Shown piece after piece: positions 53,178 to 61,385 of a DNA stretch of 64,000 nucleotides. The DNA is from JABMQB01 sp964408795 (lineage in GTDB: Bacteria; Bacteroidota; Bacteroidia; Bacteroidales; Prolixibacteraceae): NCBI GenBank assembly GCA_964408795.1, contig CAYPAW010000085.1:5438-69437 (forward strand). Reading direction: 5' to 3'. The position numbers and the translations under genes were made by a program. A model generated the notes under the pieces. The model did not search any database. It was not told the origin of the DNA and was given only the letters and a program-made list of their open reading frames with translations. The first letter of the stretch is position 1. Each line of letters begins with the position of its first letter.

Positions 53178-54602
53178 TTATCCTTGCTTCCCGGCTTTCC
53201 CTTTAAAACAAATGATCAGGGTGTAAATGAGTATTTTCAAATCGACGTAAAGAGAGATGTTTTTGAGGTAAACCATATCGTAAGGCAGCCGTTCGAGCAT
53301 TTCCTCCAAATTGGATGCATAGCCGTACTTTACCTGTCCCCAGGAGGTAATTCCCGGTCGCAGCTTATGCAGGTGTGTATAATACGGGGCTCTATGAACG
53401 ATTTTTTCGATGTAGTATTTTCTTTCGGGACGCGGACCGACCAGCGACATATCACCGATAATTACATTATAAAACTGTGGAATTTCATCCAGATGCGTTC
53501 TGCGCATAAAATTCCCTATGGGGGTAATCCGCGCATCATCGTTATCGGAAAGAGCCGGTCCGTTTGGTTCCGCATTGGATATCATGCTCCGGAATTTATA
53601 GATAGTAAAGGGTTTTCCAAACCGCCCGATTCGCTCCTGAGAATAAAATACCGGCCCTTTTGAAGTGGCTTTAATAACAAGGGAAAGAACAACAAAAGCC
53701 GGCGAAAAAAGAACCAGGGCTACCACCGATAACAGAACATCAAGGAGCCGTTTGGTGTTTTCCTGCCAGCCAGGCATCAGTCCGTTGGAGATCTTAATCA
53801 ACGGTACACTGTAAATGGTGTTGATCTTCACAGAACCGGCTAGAAAATCATATAAATCGGGAATCCCCCAAACGGTTATCTGCCGGTTTTCAACAATGGT
53901 CAGGATTTCACTCAGGCGTTTGTGTTCGGTCGTTTCAATGGCAATAACAATCTCTTCAACGTTGTTTCTTTCTATGATCGTTTCAATATCCTTTACTTCT
54001 CCCAGCTTGGGTATATATCGGCCCAGGAGAGAATCGTCGTTGTTCTCCACCCGGACAAATCCTACAAACCGGTTTCCCGGTGTACGCTCCATGGTTGTCA
54101 TCTCCTTATAGATTTTCACTGCATTCTCATTGCTCCCAACCAGGAGGGTATTGAAACCGAACTGCCGGGTATGAATCTTATGGATGATTCGTGTGGTCTG
54201 GATCAGTCTTACCAAATAAGTAAGCGTAAAATGAATGCCCAACAAGGTGAAAAAAAGATGGTAATAATTTTTATAGGATTCAATCAAATCATCCAGCAGA
54301 AAAACAAAGAAAATTACAGTTACCCCAACAATGGAAGTTAAAAGGGTTTGCCCCAATTCAATCAACCGCGACCTTCGGTAAATATTTTTATAAAAACCGG
54401 TTATATAGTAAAAAAGAATCCAACAAGCAGGAATCAGAAGTATGCCCAGATAAAACTGTGGGGTAAGATCAACAGGAACTTCTGTGCCAAAAAACTGAGG
54501 CTCAACTACTTTTTTCCTGTAAATGAAAAAAATAGCCCAGCTCATGGCAGCAGCCAGAAAATCAAAAATTACATAGCGGGCAACCTGCCTTGTTTTGTTC
54601 AT
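53178..54602 (-). CDS. WcaJ-type polyprenyl-phosphate phosphoglycosyltransferase
   Basis: 474 residues. Four to five N-terminal membrane helices (14-30, 50-70, 85-105, 110-130), a CoA-binding-like Rossmann-type domain around residues 145-270, then the bacterial sugar transferase domain with KRLLDVLLSVVALVLFSPAF, GPVFYSQERIGRFGKPFTIYKFRSM and the catalytic DE in RRTHLDEIPQFYNVI, and PRPERKYY. It starts an exopolysaccharide or O-antigen chain on undecaprenyl phosphate. It is convergent with thpR. Confidence 0.94.
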   Translation of the reverse strand: MNKTRQVARYVIFDFLAAAMSWAIFFIYRKKVVEPQFFGTEVPVDLTPQFYLGILLIPACWILFYYITGFYKNIYRRSRLIELGQTLLTSIVGVTVIFFVFLLDDLIESYKNYYHLFFTLLGIHFTLTYLVRLIQTTRIIHKIHTRQFGFNTLLVGSNENAVKIYKEMTTMERTPGNRFVGFVRVENNDDSLLGRYIPKLGEVKDIETIIERNNVEEIVIAIETTEHKRLSEILTIVENRQITVWGIPDLYDFLAGSVKINTIYSVPLIKISNGLMPGWQENTKRLLDVLLSVVALVLFSPAFVVLSLVIKATSKGPVFYSQERIGRFGKPFTIYKFRSMISNAEPNGPALSDNDDARITPIGNFMRRTHLDEIPQFYNVIIGDMSLVGPRPERKYYIEKIVHRAPYYTHLHKLRPGITSWGQVKYGYASNLEEMLERLPYDMVYLKNISLYVDLKILIYTLIICFKGKAGKQG

Positions 54603-54707
54603 ATCGTTCGGTTAAACTTAGTCAAGCAATCTGATTTCCCAACAGATATTAACGGAACGTATGGCCGGTTCTTTTATTGCTGAAAATCCTTTCTTTTTGG
54701 TGAAAAA

Positions 54708-55574
54708 TCAAAGGGAATAACCAGAAAGTTTTCCGTTTATCTCATCAACCACCCGTAAAACATCAAAATATTCATTGATTCCGGTAGATGGAGGTTGTTG
54801 TTTTATTATGGCTTTAAAAAACGATTCATACTCTTTGACAATCTCAGATTTTTTTGTGTGGGCGGTTCTTATTTTTCCTGTAAGCTGATGAGTGATCAGG
54901 TTCAGATCAAAGTAATTCTTTTCTGATACCATCCTCATCTGGTACTTTTCGTTTTTGTCTTCCAACGTCAGGTTCAGATCAAGCACCGATGAATCGGAAT
55001 ATTCCGTGCGGATATTCAAAAACCGGTACGCCTTTTCTTTGTGCTCCACATAAAAGGTTTTTATTTTTTGGGGTAGATTCTGGCCCATTTGCGTAACCAG
55101 CAGAAGGATATCCCAAAGAATTGGTTGGCTGCAAAGGGTATAAGGCTTGCCAATATCAACACTCAGGAAAAACGGGCGGGTTGTATGATGTACCATGCAC
55201 TGTACGGGGGTATGATAAAACAGGGGATTGGTAATCTGTACAATCGTTCCGGCCTCATCAATTAGTTTCGAGAGCTCCTGACATTGTATTTCGCTGAAAT
55301 CGGGATACCCGAAGAAAAAAAAATGCTTGTTTCTTTTTAAGGCATCCAGAAGCAACGAATAGGGAATATGGGCTGAATCTTCAAGAATCACAGCATCGCA
55401 GCGTTCGATCAATTCAACACGGTTGTATTCAGGAATGGAAAAATCGTATTCCGAACGTCCGTCTTTTGTTCCGGCAGAAGCTTTTCCCTGGATTTTGATA
55501 TCCGGATATTTTTTTAATGTCTCTGCCTGTTTTTCTATGGCTTGGCTGTTCCCTATCAATCCGATATTCAACAT
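54708..55574 (-). CDS. Gfo/Idh/MocA-fold protein, degenerate
   Basis: About 288 residues from the ATG at 55574; codons upstream of it look unconserved. The layout is that of a Gfo/Idh/MocA oxidoreductase (MLNIGLIGNSQAIEKQAETL, then a beta-rich second half), but the G-x-G-x-x-G loop is reduced and the usual E-K-P catalytic lysine block is replaced by HFFFFGYPDF. It may be a binding or regulatory relative rather than an oxidoreductase. It lies about 100 bases upstream of the phosphoglycosyltransferase on the same strand, suggesting a role in surface polysaccharide synthesis. Confidence 0.7.
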   Translation of the reverse strand: MLNIGLIGNSQAIEKQAETLKKYPDIKIQGKASAGTKDGRSEYDFSIPEYNRVELIERCDAVILEDSAHIPYSLLLDALKRNKHFFFFGYPDFSEIQCQELSKLIDEAGTIVQITNPLFYHTPVQCMVHHTTRPFFLSVDIGKPYTLCSQPILWDILLLVTQMGQNLPQKIKTFYVEHKEKAYRFLNIRTEYSDSSVLDLNLTLEDKNEKYQMRMVSEKNYFDLNLITHQLTGKIRTAHTKKSEIVKEYESFFKAIIKQQPPSTGINEYFDVLRVVDEINGKLSGYSL

Positions 55575-55687
55575 AGAACAAAAGTACATAAATTGAAAAG
55601 CTGAGAACGCACTCATGGAGGGAACTTATGAACCTTATTTGTTAATATTGAAACCAGCCATGCAATGGTCTGCATCTTTTTTTACCC

Positions 55688-55695
55688 TATTTTTG
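55688..55695 (+). promoter_or_regulatory. candidate -7 box of pcm
   Basis: TATTTTTG matches TAnnTTTG and stands 18 bases before the pcm ATG. No good TTTG is seen at the -33 distance. Confidence 0.35.
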
Positions 55696-55713
55696 TAAGA
55701 ACAAAACCATAAA

Positions 55714-56361
55714 ATGGACGATACATTACGGCATCAGGGGTTACGGAGAAGATTAGTGGAAGGATTAAAGCTGAAGGGAATCAAAGACCGGAATGTACTG
55801 GATGCAGTAGGCAAAGTTCCGCGTCATCTGTTCATGGAGAGTTCTTTTGATCATTTTGCTTACAAAGACCAGGCATTCCCCATCGAATCCGGACAAACCA
55901 TTTCCCAGCCCTATACCGTGGCCTTTCAAACTCAACTACTTGACATTCAGAAATTCGACAAAGTGCTGGAAATAGGTACCGGTTCGGGATACCAGGCAGC
56001 GATATTGTGCGAAATGGGGGCCATTGTTTATACCATCGAACGAATTAAAGAACTTTACCTGAAAGCCCGTGATTTTCTTCCTCAAATAGGATATCATCCG
56101 AAATTCTTCTTTGGTGACGGCTATAAAGGATTGTCTACCTATGGACCGTTTGATAAAATCCTGGTAACCGCTGCTGCCCCCGCTATCCCGGAAGAGCTGA
56201 CCAAACAACTGAAAATTGCCGGTAAAATGGTTGTGCCTGTAGGAAAACCCAATCGCCAGGATATGTGCCTGATCACCCGGTTGGATGAAAAGGAATTCAA
56301 AACAGAAAAATGCGGCAGCTTTGTTTTCGTTCCTTTGTTAAAAGGAATCTCAATCCACTGA
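55714..56361 (+). CDS. pcm: protein-L-isoaspartate O-methyltransferase
   Basis: 215 residues. Pre-motif KVPRHLFME, substrate loop QTISQPYTVAFQTQLL, the SAM loop VLEIGTGSGYQAAIL and the late KILVTAAAPAIPEEL are diagnostic. It repairs isoaspartyl damage in proteins with SAM. The next gene starts two bases after its stop. Confidence 0.96.
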   Translation: MDDTLRHQGLRRRLVEGLKLKGIKDRNVLDAVGKVPRHLFMESSFDHFAYKDQAFPIESGQTISQPYTVAFQTQLLDIQKFDKVLEIGTGSGYQAAILCEMGAIVYTIERIKELYLKARDFLPQIGYHPKFFFGDGYKGLSTYGPFDKILVTAAAPAIPEELTKQLKIAGKMVVPVGKPNRQDMCLITRLDEKEFKTEKCGSFVFVPLLKGISIH

Positions 56362-56363
56362 AT

Positions 56364-57002
56364 ATGCTTGAAATAAAAAAATTTGTTGTCAATCCGGTTC
56401 AGGAAAATACCTTTCTCCTTTATGATCAAACGAAGGAATGCATCCTGGTTGATGCCGGATTCTACGATCCTGAAGAAGAAAAGGAAGCCGATAATTTTAT
56501 GAACCAAAACGGGCTCACACTGAAGAAACTGGTAAACACCCATTGTCATTTTGACCACATGATGGGAATTGAATACATGCGTAACAAATACCATGTGGAG
56601 TTTGCAGTGCACCCTGATGAAGCCTTCTGGGTGGAGAAAGTCGTTGATCAGGCCATGCTGTTTGGTTTTACGATGAACCCGGTAAGGCCCCCCGATCGGT
56701 ATTTGTCCGATAAAGATACCCTGACGTTTGGCCAAACCGAATTACGAATTCTTCACGTACCGGGACATTCACCCGGGCATATCGTGCTGTATGAAGAAAA
56801 ACAGCAAATCCTTATCGGGGGTGATGTTCTTTTTTATGGTAGCATTGGACGTACGGATTTACCGGGCGGGGATTATCATACCCTGATCAACGCCATCAAA
56901 ACGAAGCTTTTTACCTTACCCGATCATACCGTTGTATACTGCGGTCATGGACCGGAAACAACCCTTGGTTTCGAAAAAAAACACAATCCCTTTTTAACCT
57001 GA
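56364..57002 (+). CDS. metallo-beta-lactamase-fold hydrolase (glyoxalase II-like)
   Basis: 212 residues from the ATG at 56364; the longer frame from 56310 overlaps pcm. VNTHCHFDHMMG is the H-x-H-x-D-H zinc motif, VPGHSPGHI and ILIGGDVLFYGSIGRTDLPGGD carry further ligands, and VYCGHGPETTLG the last histidine. Relatives hydrolyse thioesters or related small molecules, often hydroxyacylglutathione-like substrates. It forms a unit with pcm. Confidence 0.9.
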   Translation: MLEIKKFVVNPVQENTFLLYDQTKECILVDAGFYDPEEEKEADNFMNQNGLTLKKLVNTHCHFDHMMGIEYMRNKYHVEFAVHPDEAFWVEKVVDQAMLFGFTMNPVRPPDRYLSDKDTLTFGQTELRILHVPGHSPGHIVLYEEKQQILIGGDVLFYGSIGRTDLPGGDYHTLINAIKTKLFTLPDHTVVYCGHGPETTLGFEKKHNPFLT

Positions 57003-57084
57003 TCATGATATACAAACGAAAATCATATTTTGAAAACCCAACATACCCTAATATTGTGTCACCCGGAAAAAACAAGAAACGAAC

Positions 57085-59982
57085 ATGAGAATGGATCATT
57101 TTGCAAACCGCCACATAGGCCCCAGGGAGCACGAGATAAACCGGATGCTTCAGAAGATGGGTGTTTCGAGCCTGGATGAGTTAATCGCGCAAACCATACC
57201 GGAAAACATCCGGTTAAAAGAACCCCTGCAACTGGCAGAAGGCCTCTCGGAGCGCAAATACTACCGGAAGATCCATGAACTCGCTTTGAAAAACAAGGTG
57301 TTCAACACCTATATTGGTATGGGTTATTACGATACCATAACACCGGCCGTTATCCTCAGAAATGTTCTTGAGAATCCGGTTTGGTATACTTCCTATACTC
57401 CCTACCAGGCGGAGATTTCCCAGGGTCGACTGGAAGCCTTGCTGATTTTCCAAACCATGGTCTGTGAATTAACCTGTATGGAAATTGCCAACGCCTCCCT
57501 GCTGGATGAATCCACGGCAGCCGCTGAAGCCATGTCCATGATGTACAACCTGCGTTCCCGGGAAATGATCAAAAACAAGGCACATACTCTCCTGGTTGAC
57601 GAAAAGACCTGGCCACAGACCCTGGATGTGCTCACAACAAGAGCCACTCCTCAGGGTATTGATTTGAAAATACAATCCCTGGAGGCTTTGGAATTTACAA
57701 CCGATGTTTTTGGTATTATCGTGCAATACCCTAATTCTGATGGGGAAATTACGGATTACTCAACCCTGATTGAAAAGGCCCATGCAAAGGGTATTAAAGT
57801 TGCTGTAGCAGCAGACCTTCTTGCATTGGCTCTTCTGACGCCTCCGGGAGAATGGGGCGCCGATATTGTTTTTGGCAGCAGTCAACGGTTTGGAATCCCT
57901 ATGGGATACGGTGGTCCTCACGCGGCATTTTTTGCTTCCCGGGCGGAATATAAAAGACATATGCCAGGGAGAATCATTGGAATTACCAAAGATGCTCAGG
58001 GAAACCGTGCGCTGAGAATGGCCCTTCAAACCCGTGAACAACACATCAAGCGGGAAAGAGCAACCTCAAATATCTGTACAGCTCAGGCTCTTCTGGCAAC
58101 TATGGCTGGCTTCTACGCAGTTTATCATGGAGCACAAGGTATGATCGAAATAGCCGAAAGAATACACAGCATTGCTCGGTTCCTGGCTGAAGAAATATCC
58201 TCCTTCGGCTACCGCCAAATGAACACGGTCTATTTTGACACCCTCCGTATTGCCCTGCCTGAACACGTAAAGCGCGAGGATATTGAACGGTTTTCTCTTG
58301 AACTGGAAATGAATTTCCGGTATTTTGACAAGGGAGTTATTGGAATCAGCATTGATGAAACCACGAACCGGCAGGATATGGAATGGATCCTTGATGTATT
58401 TGCCAAAGCGGCCCATACCTCCCGGAGCCCGATAAAACACTATCCGAATACCGTCCCGGTAGCTCAACTTTTCAGGCGTACCTCAGACTTTATGACGCAG
58501 GAAGTATTTTCAAAATACCGTTCTGAAACAGAAATGCTCAGATATATCAAAAGCTTGGAACACAAGGATATTTCACTAACACAGTCTATGATCCCCCTGG
58601 GTTCGTGTACCATGAAATTAAATGCTGCTACGGAAATGCTTCCTTTGAGCTGGATTGAATTTAACGGAATCCATCCTTTTGTACCCAACGATCAGGCCCT
58701 GGGGTACCATCGGATGATGGAAGAACTGCGGCGGGATCTTGCTGAAATAACCGGCATGGCCGATGTCAGCCTGATGCCTAACTCAGGCGCTGCCGGTGAA
58801 TATACCGGATTAATGGTTATCCGTGAATACCATAAAAGCAGAGGAGATCACCAACGAAATATTGTTCTTATTCCTGCATCAGCCCACGGTACCAACCCGG
58901 CCAGTGCAGCCATGGCCGGCATGAAGGTGGAAGTGGTGGCCTGCGATTCCGGGGGAAATATCGATATGAAGGATCTGCAGAAAAAAGCCGTTGACCATAA
59001 GGATCGTCTGGCGGCTTTCATGGTAACGTATCCTTCCACCCATGGAGTCTTTGAAGCCTCCATGGTAAAAATGTGCGCGTTCATTCACCAAATGGGAGGC
59101 CAGGTATATATGGACGGAGCCAATATGAATGCCCAGGTTGGACTGACCAATCCGAAGATCATCGGTGCTGATGTATGCCATCTGAACCTCCATAAAACGT
59201 TTGCGATTCCTCATGGAGGGGGGGGACCCGGTGTTGGACCCATAGCTGTTGCTGCCCATTTGACCGGGTTTCTTCCGTCACACCCGGTCATGCATAACGG
59301 TCACGAGGGCATTCATGCAGTAGCTGCCGCTCCCTGGGGAAGTGCCTCCATTTTGACCATTACCTATGGATACATAAAAATGATGGGAGCCGAGGGACTC
59401 ACAATGGCTTCGAAAATGGCCATTCTGAATGCCAATTATATTGCTTCAGCCCTGAAACATAACTACGGCATTTTATACAGCGGGGAAAACGGCAGGGTAG
59501 CCCATGAGATGATTCTCGAATGCCGCCATTTGAAGGAAAATACAGGTATTACAGAAACCGATATCGCCAAAAGAATGATGGACTTCGGATACCATGCTCC
59601 TACTTTATCGTTCCCCGTTCATGGTACTTTAATGGTTGAACCTACGGAAAGTGAATCGTTCAGTGAACTGAACCGGTTTATAGAAACCATGAATCAAATC
59701 CATAAGGAAATCATCGAGGTGAAAGAGGGAAAAGCTGAAAAAACCGATAATGTGCTGATTAATGCCCCTCATACAGCCCTCCACGTTATGGCAGATGATT
59801 GGAACCATTCCTACAGCAGACAAAAGGCTGCCTATCCACTGCCCTGGATTCGTGATAAAAAATTCTGGACTCCGGTAGGTCGGGTCGACAATGCCTGGGG
59901 AGACCGAAACCTGATCTGTACATATGGTTCGCTCAATGAGATTGAATTATTCTCTGAAACAGATGATCATAAACCCTACTAA
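57085..59982 (+). CDS. gcvP: glycine dehydrogenase (aminomethyl-transferring), P protein
   Basis: 965 residues, a full-length fused P protein of the glycine cleavage system. FANRHIGPREHEINRML at the start, MGYYDTITPAVILRNVLENP, then CHLNLHKTFAIPHGGGGPGVG with the PLP-binding lysine in the C-terminal half. It decarboxylates glycine and passes the aminomethyl group to the lipoyl H protein. No glycine riboswitch was recognised in the short upstream gap. IspE follows nine bases after its stop. Confidence 0.97.
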   Translation: MRMDHFANRHIGPREHEINRMLQKMGVSSLDELIAQTIPENIRLKEPLQLAEGLSERKYYRKIHELALKNKVFNTYIGMGYYDTITPAVILRNVLENPVWYTSYTPYQAEISQGRLEALLIFQTMVCELTCMEIANASLLDESTAAAEAMSMMYNLRSREMIKNKAHTLLVDEKTWPQTLDVLTTRATPQGIDLKIQSLEALEFTTDVFGIIVQYPNSDGEITDYSTLIEKAHAKGIKVAVAADLLALALLTPPGEWGADIVFGSSQRFGIPMGYGGPHAAFFASRAEYKRHMPGRIIGITKDAQGNRALRMALQTREQHIKRERATSNICTAQALLATMAGFYAVYHGAQGMIEIAERIHSIARFLAEEISSFGYRQMNTVYFDTLRIALPEHVKREDIERFSLELEMNFRYFDKGVIGISIDETTNRQDMEWILDVFAKAAHTSRSPIKHYPNTVPVAQLFRRTSDFMTQEVFSKYRSETEMLRYIKSLEHKDISLTQSMIPLGSCTMKLNAATEMLPLSWIEFNGIHPFVPNDQALGYHRMMEELRRDLAEITGMADVSLMPNSGAAGEYTGLMVIREYHKSRGDHQRNIVLIPASAHGTNPASAAMAGMKVEVVACDSGGNIDMKDLQKKAVDHKDRLAAFMVTYPSTHGVFEASMVKMCAFIHQMGGQVYMDGANMNAQVGLTNPKIIGADVCHLNLHKTFAIPHGGGGPGVGPIAVAAHLTGFLPSHPVMHNGHEGIHAVAAAPWGSASILTITYGYIKMMGAEGLTMASKMAILNANYIASALKHNYGILYSGENGRVAHEMILECRHLKENTGITETDIAKRMMDFGYHAPTLSFPVHGTLMVEPTESESFSELNRFIETMNQIHKEIIEVKEGKAEKTDNVLINAPHTALHVMADDWNHSYSRQKAAYPLPWIRDKKFWTPVGRVDNAWGDRNLICTYGSLNEIELFSETDDHKPY

Positions 59983-59991
59983 GAATTCCGG

Positions 59992-60795
59992 ATGGTTGTT
60001 TTTCCGAATGCCAAAATTAATCTGGGGCTCCGAATAACTGAAAAACGCAAGGACGGATTCCACAACCTGGAAACCATCTTTTACCCCATTGAGGTCTGCG
60101 ATGCGTTAGATGTTGTGAAATCCGACCGATTCAGAATGGATATCACCGGACGGGTTCCGGAAGGAAAGGCCGAAGACAATTTGGTGGTTCAGGCATATGC
60201 CCTTTTGAAAAAAGATTTTGATCTTCCCCCGGTTCATATTCATTTGCATAAAAAAATCCCTTTCGGCACCGGCCTGGGTGGCGGATCCTCGGATGCTGCC
60301 TTTATGCTTTCCGCTTTAAACTCTCTCTTTTCACTGAACCTAAAAAAAACAACCCTTGCTACGTATGCGAAAAAGCTGGGTGCCGACTGTCCCTTTTTTG
60401 TATACAATACCCCGGCTCTGGCTACCGGAATCGGAAATATTCTCACCCCTGTAAATGTTATTTTAACCCACTATCATATTCTTGTGGTAGTCCCCCCTTT
60501 CCCGATCCATACAGCTGAAGCGTACCGGAATGTACATCCCGCTTTCTTCCGGGAATCCTTAACTGAGCTGATCACCTTACCGGTATCCCTTTGGCGTGAA
60601 AAAATTACCAATGCCTTCGAAGACTCCCTTTTCCCCCGATACCCGGTTCTTTCGGAAATGAAAAATACCCTGTACAACCTGGGTGCTGTTTACGCTTCAC
60701 TGACGGGCAGCGGAAGTGCTCTCTACGGACTCTTTTCCGATCCGCCGGAATTTGCACAACACGCGTTCCCGGAAGAATGTCTGATTTACCGGTAA
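59992..60795 (+). CDS. ispE: 4-diphosphocytidyl-2-C-methyl-D-erythritol kinase
   Basis: 267 residues of a GHMP kinase in the MEP isoprenoid pathway. FPNAKINLGLRITEKRKDGFHNLET at the start, IPFGTGLGGGSSDAAFML is the ATP loop and SLTGSGSALYGLF the C-terminal motif. It is translated nine bases after gcvP, which is probably an operon of convenience. Confidence 0.95.
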   Translation: MVVFPNAKINLGLRITEKRKDGFHNLETIFYPIEVCDALDVVKSDRFRMDITGRVPEGKAEDNLVVQAYALLKKDFDLPPVHIHLHKKIPFGTGLGGGSSDAAFMLSALNSLFSLNLKKTTLATYAKKLGADCPFFVYNTPALATGIGNILTPVNVILTHYHILVVVPPFPIHTAEAYRNVHPAFFRESLTELITLPVSLWREKITNAFEDSLFPRYPVLSEMKNTLYNLGAVYASLTGSGSALYGLFSDPPEFAQHAFPEECLIYR

Positions 60796-60942
60796 TCATC
60801 GCCCCTTACCGATCTTAAGGTTTCATTAACAAGATTTTTGTACTTTTTAACAAAAAGGTATGTAACCTTTGTGGTTGATTGGAGTCTATTAGAGTAAAGA
60901 CAAGCAAACAGAAAACAAGTGGAAAACAAAAACAGTGATACA

Positions 60943-61278
60943 ATGAAAACAAGAAAGAATCAACTCTTATTTTTTGCCTTAATGGCTTTCTTCCTCCTGG
61001 CAGGAAAGGTAAACGCAGAAAATAGTGAACGCCAGGTTGCCTCAGGCCTTGAAATGAAAACAGAAATTGAACCGCTATTAACGCTCGAAACATGGATGTT
61101 GAACCATCAAACCTGCTCCGGAGAATTAACCCTCTATCAAAGGGAAACAGAAAACGATCTTGAATTGAAGGAGTGGATGTTTCATCCGGCTCCTTTAAGC
61201 GACCTAAGGTTTTGTGCTGCAGAAGATACAGAATCAATACTGGAAATTGAAACCTGGATGTTTAACGCGATAATCTGA
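60943..61278 (+). CDS. small secreted protein with three 27-residue W-M repeats
   Basis: 111 residues from the ATG at 60943; an in-frame ATG at 60919 would weaken the signal peptide. A signal peptide (QLLFFALMAFFLLAGKVNA) is followed by three repeats of the form L-x-L-E/K-x-W-M: TLETWMLN, ELKEWMFH and EIETWMFN, with W at residues 51, 78 and 105, an exact period of 27. Two cysteines (58 and 91) lie between. I do not recognise a named family and know of no function. A terminator follows the stop. Confidence 0.78.
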   Translation: MKTRKNQLLFFALMAFFLLAGKVNAENSERQVASGLEMKTEIEPLLTLETWMLNHQTCSGELTLYQRETENDLELKEWMFHPAPLSDLRFCAAEDTESILEIETWMFNAII

Positions 61279-61326
61279 AAAAGAAAAAAAGTAAATTATT
61301 GAGATTCGTTTATTGAATTTAGTCAG

Positions 61327-61355
61327 AAAGACTGTCGTTCGTGGCAGTCTTTTTT
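61327..61355. terminator. bidirectional terminator between the W-M repeat gene and the PurF-like gene
   Basis: Stem agactg ... cagtct with loop tcgttcgtgg, followed by a T-run on the right; the left flank aaag gives a weaker run on the minus strand. It separates two convergent genes. Confidence 0.7.
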
Positions 61356-61385
61356 ATTGGCTTTTGTGGGTAAAGCAAATTTTTC

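Noticed and set aside
57003..57084. Glycine riboswitch before gcvP
   Set aside because: The gap is only 82 bases, too short for the tandem aptamers, and no conserved core is visible.
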